DNA from: Levilactobacillus tujiorum
Lineage (GTDB): Bacteria; Bacillota; Bacilli; Lactobacillales; Lactobacillaceae
Direction of reading: 5' to 3'
NCBI RefSeq assembly: GCF_012641185.1
Contig: NZ_JAAXLK010000009.1
Span: 1-64,000 of the forward strand
Length of the DNA: 64,000 nucleotides
Each line of letters begins with the position of its first letter. Position 1 is the stretch's first letter. The notes under the pieces are model-generated. The model saw only the letters and a list, made by a program, of their open reading frames with translations. It was not told the DNA's origin and ran no database searches. This document shows positions 16,996 through 26,659 of the stretch, in pieces. Made by a program: the position numbers and the translations under genes.

Positions 16996-17649
16996 CTACT
17001 TAACATCTTGGGCAACCTTAACCGTTGTCGTTGCCTCTTTGCCGCTAACCGTATAGAGGTGTTTTCCTGCATGCCAAGCGACTGAATTGGCTTCACCACT
17101 CTGCTGATCACTATAAACCGTGATAGCCCCCGTATCCGCGTCCTTTGGCAAACTGGCCTTAGTCACTTGCCGGTTAACCTGCTTGGCAAATTGCGTGGGC
17201 GTGCCCGTCACGTCGGAATTGTTAGCCACCGCCGTTACCGACCAATCGCCTTTATTCCAATGAACATAGGTATGGCCCATGACGCCCTGAACCACCGCTG
17301 ACGTGGACCGATTGAGTTTTACCTTGGTCCCCTGCGTCTGGTTACCAACGTAGTCCACTTGCTTCTGCGCACTGGCATCAGAACCATACGTCTTTTTCTG
17401 CAACGTGGTCGTTTGCTTAGCCGTCTTGGCATCCTGGTACGTCACCGTATAATCCTGCTTCGTGCCGCGTGTCTGGGCCGCCTTTAATTTGGTATTGTCC
17501 GCCTTAACTGATTGGGGCGCCACCGTTTGACTCACTGCACTCACGTTATTGGCCGCGTGCATTTGTAAGGCTGTTCCTGAGCCCACCGTCAGCACTGCCA
17601 ATGCCGTGGTCACTGCTACTAGCGCTTTTGTTTTTCGTTGCATTTTCAT
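16996..17649 (-). CDS. Secreted protein of unknown function, 217 aa
   Basis: An N-terminal signal peptide is clear: basic MKMQRKTK, then the hydrophobic stretch ALVAVTTALAVLTVGSGTAL and a likely cleavage at MHA-AN. The mature part is rich in Thr, Gln, Lys and Val, with no cysteine. It may have two related halves, as both contain V-x-W-x-x-G/K patterns (TYVHWNKGDWSVTAV and NSVAWHAGKHLYTVSG). No anchor motif is seen, so it is released or held non-covalently. GAGGAG precedes ATG 17649. It follows the GH25 gene by 12 bases on the same strand and probably shares its mRNA, which suggests a cell-wall role. Confidence 0.7.
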   Translation of the reverse strand: MKMQRKTKALVAVTTALAVLTVGSGTALQMHAANNVSAVSQTVAPQSVKADNTKLKAAQTRGTKQDYTVTYQDAKTAKQTTTLQKKTYGSDASAQKQVDYVGNQTQGTKVKLNRSTSAVVQGVMGHTYVHWNKGDWSVTAVANNSDVTGTPTQFAKQVNRQVTKASLPKDADTGAITVYSDQQSGEANSVAWHAGKHLYTVSGKEATTTVKVAQDVK

Positions 17650-17661
17650 TCAATCTCCTCG

Positions 17662-19011
17662 CTATTTCGTCATATAACTCTTCAACGCGGTCACGTACTT
17701 CCCGTTACTCAATACGAAGTAGCGTGAGCCCGTGGACCGTTTCTTAACGCCCGTAACCTTAAGCGTGGTGCCCTTCTTAACTGCCTTTGCCCGTTGGTTC
17801 TTAGCAAAAGATGACTTCTTATACTCATAAATTTTCTTCTTCGTCGTGACCGTCTTTGCCGATCCCAAGGACTCATAGTAAGCCGGCTTCACAAAGCGCG
17901 TATTCGCCGAGAGATAGCCCAGCTTCGTCTTAATTCGGTAAGAGTGTCCACTTGGCGCCTTAACTAACTTGCCAGCGACGGTATCACCAGCGACGTAATA
18001 ACCGCCCGTCTTTTTGCTAAGCGCTGAATCCGAATACAGATTTAATTTGTGGCGTAACGTATACGATCCATGTTGGCCTACGTAGTACCCGGTGCCGTCC
18101 TGTGACAAGACCCACTTGCCCAGTGCACCAATATACAAGGCTTGCTTAGAATGAGATTGCGTTAGCTTTTTCACTTTAGTGATTTTATAGAACTTCTGTC
18201 GGTCAGCCGTCGCAATCTTGGACCCGTCAGCATATTTGGACGCATTCTTATGTAAATAGATATGCTGACCCGCCTTATAACTACTAAAAGCATAGTTAAC
18301 ACTGGCTAAGGCCGTCGTAACGCCGTCCGTCCACCAACTAATCGGATGGACAGTAGTGACCGCTTTACTGTTGTCCGTGTATTCGTTCAACGCCGACAAA
18401 TAGTTATTGTCCGTATATTGCCACAAAGCAAATGAGATCGTGGGCGTTGACGAATAGTTGGCAATCCACTGGGCGTCAAAACTCGTCCGTGCCGTACCAG
18501 CATAGGTCGTCGCAAACGACTGGTAGGAGTAAAAGACGAGATTTTTCCCCGTCAGCGATCGCATTTCATCGTACCACGCTTTGACCGCCGCATTGGTCGT
18601 CCCAGAAGTCACATTATTTTCTTCAAAATCCAACACATAGAACGCCGCATTCTTATTCGAGCGATTGTAAAAGTCCTTGGCTTCCTGTCTAGCACTGGCC
18701 GCACTGGTAAAGCGTGCATAGTCGTACTCACCAAACGGAATCCCATACTTCACATACAGCGCCGTATTATTCGTCGCATATAAATCTTGGTAATTGGAGC
18801 CATACTGCCGCCGGTTGATTACAAAGTGAACCTGACTCTTAAGATTGGCGACTTGACTAGCGGTTAACTTCCCTTGCCACTCCGAAATATCCGGAATCGC
18901 TAACGTACTGGCCTGAGCGACCATCTGACCGCCCCAGGCGATACCGATCAACGTACTGGCTGCGAGAAAAAGCTGCGTCAATCGTTTAACCCATCGTTGC
19001 TTATTCAACAT
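17662..19011 (-). CDS. GH25 lysozyme with C-terminal cell-wall binding repeats
   Basis: Muramidase cleaving the MurNAc-GlcNAc bond of peptidoglycan outside the cell. The 449-residue protein starts at ATG 19011 (AGGGAAG ahead; the frame-first ATG at 19095 lacks a site). The signal peptide ends near AQA-STL. The GH25 domain (about 40-225) shows IPDISEWQG, the catalytic pair in YVLDFEEN, then FYSYQSF, DAQWIANY and ALWQYTDN. Two or more basic, Tyr/Lys-rich SH3-like repeats fill residues 245-449. The last of them (TTKKKIYEYKKSSF to NGKYVTALKSYM) resembles the DUF5776-type surface domain of lactobacilli. It could be an autolysin or a bacteriolysin. Confidence 0.88.
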   Translation of the reverse strand: MLNKQRWVKRLTQLFLAASTLIGIAWGGQMVAQASTLAIPDISEWQGKLTASQVANLKSQVHFVINRRQYGSNYQDLYATNNTALYVKYGIPFGEYDYARFTSAASARQEAKDFYNRSNKNAAFYVLDFEENNVTSGTTNAAVKAWYDEMRSLTGKNLVFYSYQSFATTYAGTARTSFDAQWIANYSSTPTISFALWQYTDNNYLSALNEYTDNSKAVTTVHPISWWTDGVTTALASVNYAFSSYKAGQHIYLHKNASKYADGSKIATADRQKFYKITKVKKLTQSHSKQALYIGALGKWVLSQDGTGYYVGQHGSYTLRHKLNLYSDSALSKKTGGYYVAGDTVAGKLVKAPSGHSYRIKTKLGYLSANTRFVKPAYYESLGSAKTVTTKKKIYEYKKSSFAKNQRAKAVKKGTTLKVTGVKKRSTGSRYFVLSNGKYVTALKSYMTK

Positions 19012-19487
19012 TCTTGGCACTTCCCTATCCAATATTTGGCGTGCCCTACTCCGCAATGACCATGCGCCATTGCCCCAGCGATGGTTACTCCCCATAACTA
19101 TATTTGCTTAATCACCTCAACTTTACGTTCTCTTCCACCCTACCTGATTTAAATGTGCATTCAGTAACAATCCGATTGCAGTTCCGTTACCAGCTTTTAC
19201 AATTATATTTATTACAGGAAAGCCGTTAAACCAACGATACTGAGTATTTGTCAGTCCACCAACCATCGACAGAATCAACTACGTTTCTCGTGCCTATCTT
19301 CACTAGTTAGGGGGAGCGCATCCCCTGATGGGCGGTACAGGTGGTTGTTCGGCTTTTATTAAAATAACAATACTAAGGAAAGGCATATTTCTTCAGCAGT
19401 TCAAGTCCCAAATCTAGTTGACCAACAACATCGATCATCTTATTAGCCATCTTAGCAGCCAACCAATTCAGCGACTCAATTTATCTA
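19012..19487. other. Intergenic region without a supported gene
   Basis: This is the leader of the GH25 gene (minus) and the far upstream region of purH (plus). It holds a small GC-rich palindrome (GGGGAGCGCATCCCC near 19311-19325). On the minus strand a short open stretch ending at 19373 would encode MANKMIDVVGQLDLGLELL plus a short tail, but it has no ribosome site. It looks like a remnant of a former gene. Confidence 0.5.
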
Positions 19488-19544
19488 ATATACGAATATT
19501 TATATTTTGTTCCCGTTGAATCTTTCGGAAAAATCACGTATGAT
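19488..19544 (+). promoter_or_regulatory. purH promoter with a possible PurR box
   Basis: TTGAAT (19516-19521) and TATGAT (19539-19544) are spaced by 17 bases. Just upstream, ATATACGAATATT (19488-19500) matches the lactococcal PurBox AWWWCCGAACWWT at 11 of 13 positions and lies at a typical activator distance. The promoter call is good; the PurR box is a prediction. Confidence 0.6.
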
Positions 19545-19580
19545 AGGGATACTTCAAACTGACTTCAGGAGGTCTTCCTT

Positions 19581-21110
19581 ATGCGTCGCGCCCTACTAAG
19601 TGTTTCCGATAAGACTGGAATTGTTGAATTTGCTCGTACTCTAATTGCCCACGACTTCGAAATCATCTCAACTGGCGGCACACAAGCCACGCTTAGTGCT
19701 GCCGGCATCACGGTGACGCCCATTGAAACCGTCACACGTTTTCCAGAAATGCTCGACGGCCGTGTTAAAACCTTAAATCCACGAATTTTCGGTGGTATTT
19801 TGGCGCGACGAGATAACGCTGAGCATACCCGCACCTTAGCCGAACATGACATTGCACCAATTGATCTGGTCTGCGTTAACCTCTACCCGTTTGCCCAAAC
19901 AATCAGTGATCCACAGGTCACTCTAGCGGCAGCCGTCGAGCAAATCGACATTGGCGGGCCTTCCCTCATCCGAGCAGCGGCCAAGAACTATCAGGATGTT
20001 CTGGTGGTCTGTGACGTCAACGATTACGATCAGGTGGGCACCACGTTGGCCGAACACGGCGATAATTTGCGTTTCCGCAAGCACTTGGCGGCCAAGGTCT
20101 TTCACCATACCGCCCACTACGATGCCGTTATCGCAAATTACCTCACCGATGACGCTAAGCCAGACACACTAACCTTGACGTACCAACGCCAGTCCGCTTT
20201 ACGCTACGGTGAAAACCCCCAGCAAACAGCCACTTTTTACGCTGACTATCAACCCGCGCCATTCTCCATTGCGGCAGCTAAACAGCTTCACGGCAAGCCC
20301 CTTTCCTTTAACAACATTAAGGATGCCGATGCCGCTTTAGGCCTCATCCGTGAATTTAACGACCCTACCGTTGTCGCCTTAAAGCACATGAATCCCTGTG
20401 GTATCGGTTCAGCTCCACACCTCGAAGCAGCTTGGGATAAATGTTATGCGGCCGATAGCATGTCAATTTTTGGCGGGATCATCGTCTTAAATCGCCCCGT
20501 TGACCTCGCGACGGCCACCAAAATGCACCAGCTTTTCTTGGAAATCATCATCGCACCCGCATTTGAAGATGCCGCTTACGACCTCTTAGCCAAGAAGAAA
20601 AACTTGCGCTTGATGACGGTTGATTTCAGTACCGCATCAGCCCCCGAAGCAGACGAACTGATTTCGGTTCGGGGTGGCCTCTTACGGCAGGAACGTGATC
20701 ACGTTCTCGACGATCCCACCGCCTTCCGCGTGGTCAGTGCCACTCAACCGACCGCTGATCAGCTGACAGCGATCACCTTTGGTCTTAAAGCCATCAAGTT
20801 CGTCAAGAGTAATGCCATTGTCGTGAACACGGCCGACCAAACGCTAGGCATCGGTCCCGGCCAAATGAACCGGATTGATGCCGTTAAGATTGCGGTAACC
20901 AAGGCACTAGCCAAGCCTAACTTCGATCAAGCCGTCCTCGTTTCTGACGCGTTCTTCCCAATGGACGACTGCGTGGCGTACGCTGCTCAACATGGCATCA
21001 AAGTCATCGCTGAACCCGGCGGTAGCATTCGGGATCAGGACTCGATCGCCATGGCCGATAAGTTAGGCGTCGTCCTCGTCTTTACGGGCAACCGTCACTT
21101 TAGACACTAA
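19581..21110 (+). CDS. purH: Bifunctional AICAR transformylase / IMP cyclohydrolase
   Basis: Last two steps of purine synthesis: formylation of AICAR with 10-formyl-THF, then ring closure to IMP. The 509-residue protein has the N-terminal MGS-like cyclohydrolase domain ([40 protein letters not shown]). The AICARFT domain follows, with [10 protein letters not shown], the catalytic [24 protein letters not shown] and the C-terminal [14 protein letters not shown] precedes ATG 19581. Unusually it is alone; no purD, purN or other pur genes flank it, so the rest of the operon lies elsewhere or is lost. A terminator follows at 21131-21172. Confidence 0.95.
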   Translation: MRRALLSVSDKTGIVEFARTLIAHDFEIISTGGTQATLSAAGITVTPIETVTRFPEMLDGRVKTLNPRIFGGILARRDNAEHTRTLAEHDIAPIDLVCVNLYPFAQTISDPQVTLAAAVEQIDIGGPSLIRAAAKNYQDVLVVCDVNDYDQVGTTLAEHGDNLRFRKHLAAKVFHHTAHYDAVIANYLTDDAKPDTLTLTYQRQSALRYGENPQQTATFYADYQPAPFSIAAAKQLHGKPLSFNNIKDADAALGLIREFNDPTVVALKHMNPCGIGSAPHLEAAWDKCYAADSMSIFGGIIVLNRPVDLATATKMHQLFLEIIIAPAFEDAAYDLLAKKKNLRLMTVDFSTASAPEADELISVRGGLLRQERDHVLDDPTAFRVVSATQPTADQLTAITFGLKAIKFVKSNAIVVNTADQTLGIGPGQMNRIDAVKIAVTKALAKPNFDQAVLVSDAFFPMDDCVAYAAQHGIKVIAEPGGSIRDQDSIAMADKLGVVLVFTGNRHFRH

Positions 21111-21130
21111 TCAAATCTCCCCTAGTAATG

Positions 21131-21172
21131 AAGGACCGCCCAGGCGACATCGATTCCCTGTGACGGTCCTTT
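21131..21172 (+). terminator. Terminator of purH
   Basis: AAGGACCG/CGGTCCTT stem with a long loop followed by T-rich sequence, 20 bases after the purH stop. Confidence 0.7.
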
Positions 21173-21305
21173 GTTATCTTGTTATATTAGTTAATGCCTC
21201 AAACCACTTAAATCAACCTAAAATTAAGCACCAGAAACATGACGGGACCCCTCACGGTCTATAATCAGCATCAGAAACGACTATCATTCTTTGGGGGAAT
21301 TGATT

Positions 21306-22331
21306 ATGATAAAAACAGGACAAACGCCGCGACTAACCGTTGTTGTGCCGTGTTATAACGAAGAACCCATGCTGCCTACCAGTGCCCGCGTGCTCCGCGA
21401 TCTCATGCAACAATTAATGATGCGCCGCCAGATCACCGTGGACAGCAAGATTCTATTTGTTGACGATGGGAGCCGGGACCAGACTTGGGCGCTAATCGAA
21501 CAACTCCAACACCACGATGCTGTGTTTACCGGTCTCAAATTCAGCCGGAATTACGGCCAAGAAGCCGCCTTAATGGCGGGCATGCAGGCCGCCCAGCAAT
21601 TCTCTGACCTCATCATCACAATTGACGCCGACCTTCAAGATGATCCACAGCTGATTCCACAAATGATTGAACAAGCGCGGTCGGGGATCGACATCGTCTA
21701 CGGCGTCCGCAATGACCGTTCCACAGACACTTGGTTCAAGCGCTCAACAGCCCAAGGCTTCTATTGGATCATGCGCAAGTTAAGTGTTAATCTCGTGCCC
21801 AACCACTCTGACTTTCGTCTGATGAGTCGCCGCGCCGTCAGCGCTTTGATGCAGTACCACGAAGCGAAGCCATTTATTCGTGGCATTATTCCTCAGTTGG
21901 GCTTTCCCACCACCAAGCTCTTTTACAAGCGCCAACCCCGCCAGGCCGGAACTTCTAAGTACCCCTTGCGTAAAATGATTCACTTTGCGCTCGATGGCCT
22001 ACTTTCTTTCTCAACCGCTCCGATCCGCGCTGTTCTTTACGCCGGCATCGGCATCTGCGGGACGACCTTTATCATGCTGCTGTGGATTATGATTCAACAC
22101 ATGCGTGGCGCCGTCGTCACCGGCTGGAGCTCAATCATGCTTTCCGTCTGGTTCCTAGGCGGCTTTCAATTGGTCGCCATCAGCATCATCGGTGAATACG
22201 TTGGTCGAATCTTTACCGAAACCAAACACCGGCCGCGGTTTATCATTCAAATGGACACTTACAGCGCAGCCTTTACGCAAACAACCTCACTCACAACACC
22301 CATTCGCTTCGAAAACCAGTCTACTAGATAA
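21306..22331 (+). CDS. Family 2 glycosyltransferase, polyprenyl-phosphate (GtrB/DPM1) type
   Basis: 341 residues. The GT2 catalytic domain shows LTVVVPCYNEEPMLP, LFVDDGSRDQTW, KFSRNYGQEAALMAG and the metal-binding TIDADLQDDPQ. Two C-terminal membrane helices (about 225-250 and 275-300) follow, the usual layout of GtrB-like enzymes that load a sugar onto undecaprenyl phosphate on the cytoplasmic face. The open frame begins at TTG 21291, but ATG 21306 has GGGGGA at proper distance. The next gene, a large membrane protein, starts 11 bases after the stop. The pair is therefore likely a glycosylation module for teichoic acid or another wall polymer; the sugar is unknown. Confidence 0.85.
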   Translation: MIKTGQTPRLTVVVPCYNEEPMLPTSARVLRDLMQQLMMRRQITVDSKILFVDDGSRDQTWALIEQLQHHDAVFTGLKFSRNYGQEAALMAGMQAAQQFSDLIITIDADLQDDPQLIPQMIEQARSGIDIVYGVRNDRSTDTWFKRSTAQGFYWIMRKLSVNLVPNHSDFRLMSRRAVSALMQYHEAKPFIRGIIPQLGFPTTKLFYKRQPRQAGTSKYPLRKMIHFALDGLLSFSTAPIRAVLYAGIGICGTTFIMLLWIMIQHMRGAVVTGWSSIMLSVWFLGGFQLVAISIIGEYVGRIFTETKHRPRFIIQMDTYSAAFTQTTSLTTPIRFENQSTR

Positions 22332-22342
22332 GGAGGAGTCTC

Positions 22343-24415
22343 ATGTCGGTTCGAACACGCCTGACCACCTTGCTGTGCGGCCTCATTAGCTTAATATTTT
22401 TGCTCACTGCCGTCTTGGCTAGTTTTGCTCCGGTCACCTTTCGAACCGACCATGACTGGCTCTCCCCCCTCGTCATCCTCCTAGCGACCGGGGTCTATCT
22501 TGGCGGCATGGGCCTCATCTTTCGCTGGTTCCATCGTCTGCCAGCCCAGGCTCACCGCCCCCTCAACGGGATTTTATGGGGCATCTTATTGCTCATCCAA
22601 ATCATCGTTGCGGTCAACTGGGTCGCCGCTCCCCGGGCCGACCTTTACTTCGTTCACCAGCAGGCACTAGACCTCATGGCCGTTTCTCGGCACTGGGCGC
22701 CTTATTTTTCCACCTATCCCAACAATGTTAGCTTCACTATATTGCTCAGCGCGCTCCTCAAATTAGGCCGATGGGTGGTGGGACCGCACCACCTAGGGCT
22801 TTGGCTTAATCTCGTTCAATTCATTTGGCTAGACTGCGGCTTGTGGCTGGCCTGGCGCGAACTTAACCGCAAGAATCCGGCGCGGGGACAGTTATTTCTC
22901 AGTATTCTGATCGGCACCGTGCCACTGTATGCGTACGCGCTCAACACCTATAGCGATACTTTCGTTTTACCGGCCGGCCTCATGACCGTTGTGTTAGTCC
23001 GCCATCTACTGAAAGCCCAGACCTGGCGACAGATCCTGCCCAATACAGTCGGCCTAGGCCTCATTTTGACCGTTGCATATCTTCTAAAGGCCAACTTCAT
23101 TGTGCTCATCATCGCCGTCGTGCTGGTTATCTGGCTGTTACCGCTAACTGCGGCTCATCCCCTACTCATGCGTAGCGGCGTGACGGTCCTGATCGTCGGT
23201 CTCCTGGCGGGGGGCATTGGGCTCAGCCATCAGACTCAGCGCGCATTCGGTTACCAACCCAACACCAGCCAAGCATTGCCCACCACCAGTTGGATTGCTA
23301 TGAGCTGGAATCCCGCCAACCACGGCGAATACAACCGCCACGATGCTACCCAGATTATTCGTCAACCTTCAGCGGCCGCCAAGAAAGCCCGTGCCGAGTC
23401 CAATCTCCGGCACTACCTGAACGAGATGGGTCCCAGCGGCATCCTGCTTCACCTTTACCGTAAGGCTCGGCTCTTCTTAGCCACTGGGACCTTCGACAGC
23501 TTTCAAATTTCACCAGCCTACGATCACGCGCCAACTTGGTACCGCCAGCACCGAAACACCACCGACTGGCTGCTGGCTAACTGGTGTCAAATCAACTATT
23601 TGGCATTACTCATTGTCAATTGCGGTTGGGGACTGCAACAGATCCGGCGGCGTAAGATTCACACCGGCTACCTTCTTGGCGGTCTCTTCATCTTGGGCCT
23701 CGCTTGTTTTCACATTATCTTCTGGGAAACAGAAGAACGTTACGCTCTCCCACTACTGCCCCTGTTGATTGCGGGGACGGCGGCCGGGTACCGACAACCC
23801 CTCAACTTACTTCGCTGGTCGCAGCGTACCCGTTGGCTTCCCCTAGGGCTCGCGGCTGGTTTCACCCTGGCACTAGGGCTAGGCGCATGGCAGAACGCCG
23901 CATTATTCACCCAGCCACAAAACCACCCCATCAGCGTCGTGAGTCAAAACGAAGGGCGCTACTATCAGAACCACCGGTTACGTCTTACCGCGCAACAGTC
24001 CCTGACCCAACCATTTACGGCGCCCCTGCCCTTTGATCAACTGGTCATCAACAATGGCAAGGCCTTCACTGGGCAACTTGTCCTGCGTAACCGTGCTGGT
24101 CAGCGTGTTTGGCAGTCTCACGGCCGACAAATTTCACTGACGCAAACCATTCCGCTGATGCCAGCCGGACACTATTCCCTCTCAATAACGGCAATGGGGA
24201 CCCAGAAGCAACCGTTAGTCACCGCGCCGGCGACCTATCCGTTATTGCCTCAGGCACTAGTGGGTCATCCGCATCAATATCTCCGTTTCTTCGTCAATCA
24301 GCACAGCGCGGGCCCCATCCTTTCTCCAACTAAGCTCTGGCTCATCATCGGTGCCATCTGGTTGGGCGGCTTGCTCATTATTGACCGCTTTTACTGGTAT
24401 CGCCAACAGATTTAA
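22343..24415 (+). CDS. Large polytopic membrane protein, probable GT-C glycosyltransferase
   Basis: 690 residues. About eleven to twelve hydrophobic helices lie between residues 10 and 500, followed by a soluble external C-terminal region (about 520-660) and a final helix near 670. The pattern, with aromatic-rich loops such as YFSTYPNNVSFTILLSALLKLGRW after the second third of the helices, resembles GT-C enzymes (ArnT/PMT/YfhO types) that transfer sugar from a lipid carrier outside the membrane. No decisive catalytic motif can be fixed by eye. AAGGAGGAG precedes ATG 22343. It lies directly behind the GtrB-like gene and likely uses its product. Confidence 0.68.
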   Translation: MSVRTRLTTLLCGLISLIFLLTAVLASFAPVTFRTDHDWLSPLVILLATGVYLGGMGLIFRWFHRLPAQAHRPLNGILWGILLLIQIIVAVNWVAAPRADLYFVHQQALDLMAVSRHWAPYFSTYPNNVSFTILLSALLKLGRWVVGPHHLGLWLNLVQFIWLDCGLWLAWRELNRKNPARGQLFLSILIGTVPLYAYALNTYSDTFVLPAGLMTVVLVRHLLKAQTWRQILPNTVGLGLILTVAYLLKANFIVLIIAVVLVIWLLPLTAAHPLLMRSGVTVLIVGLLAGGIGLSHQTQRAFGYQPNTSQALPTTSWIAMSWNPANHGEYNRHDATQIIRQPSAAAKKARAESNLRHYLNEMGPSGILLHLYRKARLFLATGTFDSFQISPAYDHAPTWYRQHRNTTDWLLANWCQINYLALLIVNCGWGLQQIRRRKIHTGYLLGGLFILGLACFHIIFWETEERYALPLLPLLIAGTAAGYRQPLNLLRWSQRTRWLPLGLAAGFTLALGLGAWQNAALFTQPQNHPISVVSQNEGRYYQNHRLRLTAQQSLTQPFTAPLPFDQLVINNGKAFTGQLVLRNRAGQRVWQSHGRQISLTQTIPLMPAGHYSLSITAMGTQKQPLVTAPATYPLLPQALVGHPHQYLRFFVNQHSAGPILSPTKLWLIIGAIWLGGLLIIDRFYWYRQQI

Positions 24416-24523
24416 AAAAGATAACCAAATTCCTTGCCTTTGAGCAGCTCTAAGGTACTAGAATGGAAACATAGGCGAATTTAGCCCAGCGAAACTCTAG
24501 AACCAGATAAAGGAGTCAACATT

Positions 24524-25378
24524 TTGAGAGAAATTAACCAACAAACTTTAACGGGAGAACGGGCACTATTCCAAGGCCACGATCTTCACATTACTAATAG
24601 TACCTTTGTTGACGGCGAATCACCGTTAAAACACGGGCGCAACCTTGCCATTGACCACACGATCTTCAAATGGAAATATCCATTATGGTACACCAACCAC
24701 GCCAACCTCGACCACACCACCTGGCAACCGGACGCCCACGCTGGTATCTGGTACACACGTGATCTGACCATGGCCCACAGTGCCGTCCGGGCCACTAAGA
24801 CCTTTCGGCACGCCCAAGACATCCATTTGGACGACGTTACCTTTTCCAATGCCGGCGAAACACTCTGGTGGTGTCAGGATGTAACCCTAGATAACGTCAC
24901 GGCAACTGGAGATTACTTCGGTATGAACAGTGAAAACGTCGTGGCTCGCAATCTGACCATCAATGGAAACTACGCGTTTGACGGCAGCAAAAACGTCGAA
25001 GTTCACAATTCAACCTTCATCACGCACGACGCGTTCTGGAATTGCGATAACGTGACTATCTACGACTCCACCATTATCGGCGAATACCTCGCCTGGAACA
25101 CCAAGAACATTACGTTCGTCAACTGTTGGTTAGAAAGTGATCAGGGGCTCTGTTACGTCGACCATCTGACAATGAAGAACTGTTCACTAATCAATACCGA
25201 TTTGGCATTTGAGTACTGTTCCGATATCGACGCCACCATCAACACCACGATTGATAGCGTGAAGAATCCTATTAATGGTAGAATTACCGCACCAGGGATC
25301 GGCAAGGTGATCTTCGACGACCCCGCCATTGACGCTCGTCAGACTATCATTACCACCACTCAGGAGGCTTCTGCATAA
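24524..25378 (+). CDS. DUF3737 family protein (right-handed beta-helix)
   Basis: 284 residues made of short imperfect repeats with the rhythm N-x-x-(I/V/L)-x-(N/H/D)-x-(T/S). Examples are NLAIDHTIFKWK, NVEVHNSTFITHD, NVTIYDSTIIGEY and NITFVNCWLESD. This indicates a parallel beta-helix of pectin-lyase-like fold. It matches DUF3737 as I know it from lactobacilli; biochemical function is unestablished. There is no signal peptide. The start is TTG 24524 behind AAGGAG. Its stop overlaps the start of the PatB-like gene (TAATG), so they are translationally coupled. This pairing suggests a link to sulfur amino acid or cell-surface sugar metabolism, which is speculative. Confidence 0.78.
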   Translation: MREINQQTLTGERALFQGHDLHITNSTFVDGESPLKHGRNLAIDHTIFKWKYPLWYTNHANLDHTTWQPDAHAGIWYTRDLTMAHSAVRATKTFRHAQDIHLDDVTFSNAGETLWWCQDVTLDNVTATGDYFGMNSENVVARNLTINGNYAFDGSKNVEVHNSTFITHDAFWNCDNVTIYDSTIIGEYLAWNTKNITFVNCWLESDQGLCYVDHLTMKNCSLINTDLAFEYCSDIDATINTTIDSVKNPINGRITAPGIGKVIFDDPAIDARQTIITTTQEASA

Positions 25379-26547
25379 TGCATTACAATTTTTCTGAAAT
25401 GATTGATCGTCGTCACACTAATTCCGTTAAATGGGACGTTGCCGCTAACGAACTCCCCATGTGGGTCGCGGATATGGACTTCCGGACCGCGCCCGGAATC
25501 GTGGATGCGATCAAACGCAAGGCGGACACCGGGATCTTTGGCTACGAAGAAGTGCCGCAAGCTTACTTTGACGCTGTTCAGCACTGGTACGCAACCGAAC
25601 ATGACTGGACACCCGACACAGACTGGATGCGCTTTGTGACCGGTGTTGTTCCCGCTATTTCTTCCGCTGTTCGGCGCGTTAGCCACGTTGGCGACAACGT
25701 TTTAGTGCAGGCTCCCGTCTACAACATCTTCTATAATTCTATCGTCAATAACGGTCGCCACGTTTTATCAAGTGACCTGCGCTACCACGACGGTCAGTAC
25801 AGCATTGACTGGGCCGATCTGGAAGCCAAGCTGGCGGAGCCGTTAACGACCATGATGATTCTCTGCAATCCGCACAACCCCGTGGGCAAGATCTGGACCA
25901 GCGCTGAACTGACTCGGATTGGCGAATTGGCTGCGGCCAATCACGTCGTTGTCTTTGCCGATGAAATTCACGGTGACATTACTGAAACCGGTTATGGCTA
26001 CACGCCGTTCGCATCCGCTAGCTCGGTTAACGCCGCGAACAGCATTACCGCGGTTTCGCCTAGCAAGACCTTCAACGTGGCCGCGCTACACGCCGCAACC
26101 CTCATTGTTCCTAATGAAAATCTGCGTAATATCGTTGACCGCGGCATCAATACGGACGAATTGGCCGAACCGAATGCGTTTGCCATTGATGGTAGTATCG
26201 CTGCCTACACGACCGGTGCCGAATGGGTCCACGAGCTGAATGCTCAGATCACCGCCAACAAGCAGGCCCTAACCCAAGTTATTCAACAAAAGTTGCCCCA
26301 ACTTCACGTCATCACGGGACACGCTACCTATTTAGTCTGGATTGACTGCACCGCCGTAACCAGTGACACCACGGCACTCTGCACGTTCATCCGGCAAAAG
26401 ACCGGTCTCTTCATCACTGCCGGTTCCGTCTACGGTGGCGACGGTCACGACTTTGTCCGCATCAACGTGGCTTGCCCGGCTGAACGCCTTCAGGATGGGT
26501 TGAACCGTCTGGTGGCCGGCGTTGAAGATTTCCAACAGTCTCACTAA
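25378..26547 (+). CDS. patB: PatB/MalY-type cystathionine beta-lyase (PLP-dependent)
   Basis: 389 residues of the aminotransferase I/II fold. The PLP lysine is in VSPSKTFNVAAL. Phosphate- and ring-binding residues lie in NPHNPVGKIW and VFADEIHGDI. The N-terminus (YNFSEMIDRRHTNSVKWD, ELPMWVADMDFRT) is characteristic of PatB/MalY rather than true aminotransferases. The enzyme cleaves C-S bonds of cystathionine or cysteine conjugates, giving homocysteine or thiols plus pyruvate and ammonia. It is coupled to the DUF3737 gene by a one-base stop/start overlap and followed by a good terminator. Confidence 0.88.
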   Translation: MHYNFSEMIDRRHTNSVKWDVAANELPMWVADMDFRTAPGIVDAIKRKADTGIFGYEEVPQAYFDAVQHWYATEHDWTPDTDWMRFVTGVVPAISSAVRRVSHVGDNVLVQAPVYNIFYNSIVNNGRHVLSSDLRYHDGQYSIDWADLEAKLAEPLTTMMILCNPHNPVGKIWTSAELTRIGELAAANHVVVFADEIHGDITETGYGYTPFASASSVNAANSITAVSPSKTFNVAALHAATLIVPNENLRNIVDRGINTDELAEPNAFAIDGSIAAYTTGAEWVHELNAQITANKQALTQVIQQKLPQLHVITGHATYLVWIDCTAVTSDTTALCTFIRQKTGLFITAGSVYGGDGHDFVRINVACPAERLQDGLNRLVAGVEDFQQSH

Positions 26548-26562
26548 TTCATTCTATTTTTT

Positions 26563-26597
26563 AAGCCCAGCCGTTGTGATTACAGCTGGGCTTTTGT
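26563..26597 (+). terminator. Terminator of DUF3737-patB
   Basis: AAGCCCAGC/GCTGGGCTT stem with a 13-base loop followed by TTTTG, shortly after the patB stop. Confidence 0.85.
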
Positions 26598-26659
26598 GTC
26601 GCCACCTAAAGGTTGGAAATGGCGAAATTTGTTATCAACACTTGATGTAGCAGGGATTA

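Noticed and set aside
16770-17003. Open frame inside repeat copy A (and a similar one at 26846-27058)
   Set aside because: Both frames derive from the same repeat, but they differ in end and lack a ribosome site; similarity follows from the DNA repeat, not from coding selection.
19304-19330. GC-rich palindrome read as a possible terminator or origin element
   Set aside because: The stem is only five base pairs with no T-run and lies in a region without an upstream gene to terminate.
19373-19450. Short minus-strand frame encoding an amphipathic peptide (MANKMIDVVGQL...)
   Set aside because: Could suggest a small bacteriocin or signal peptide, but there is no ribosome site, no leader and no secretion genes; more likely a remnant.
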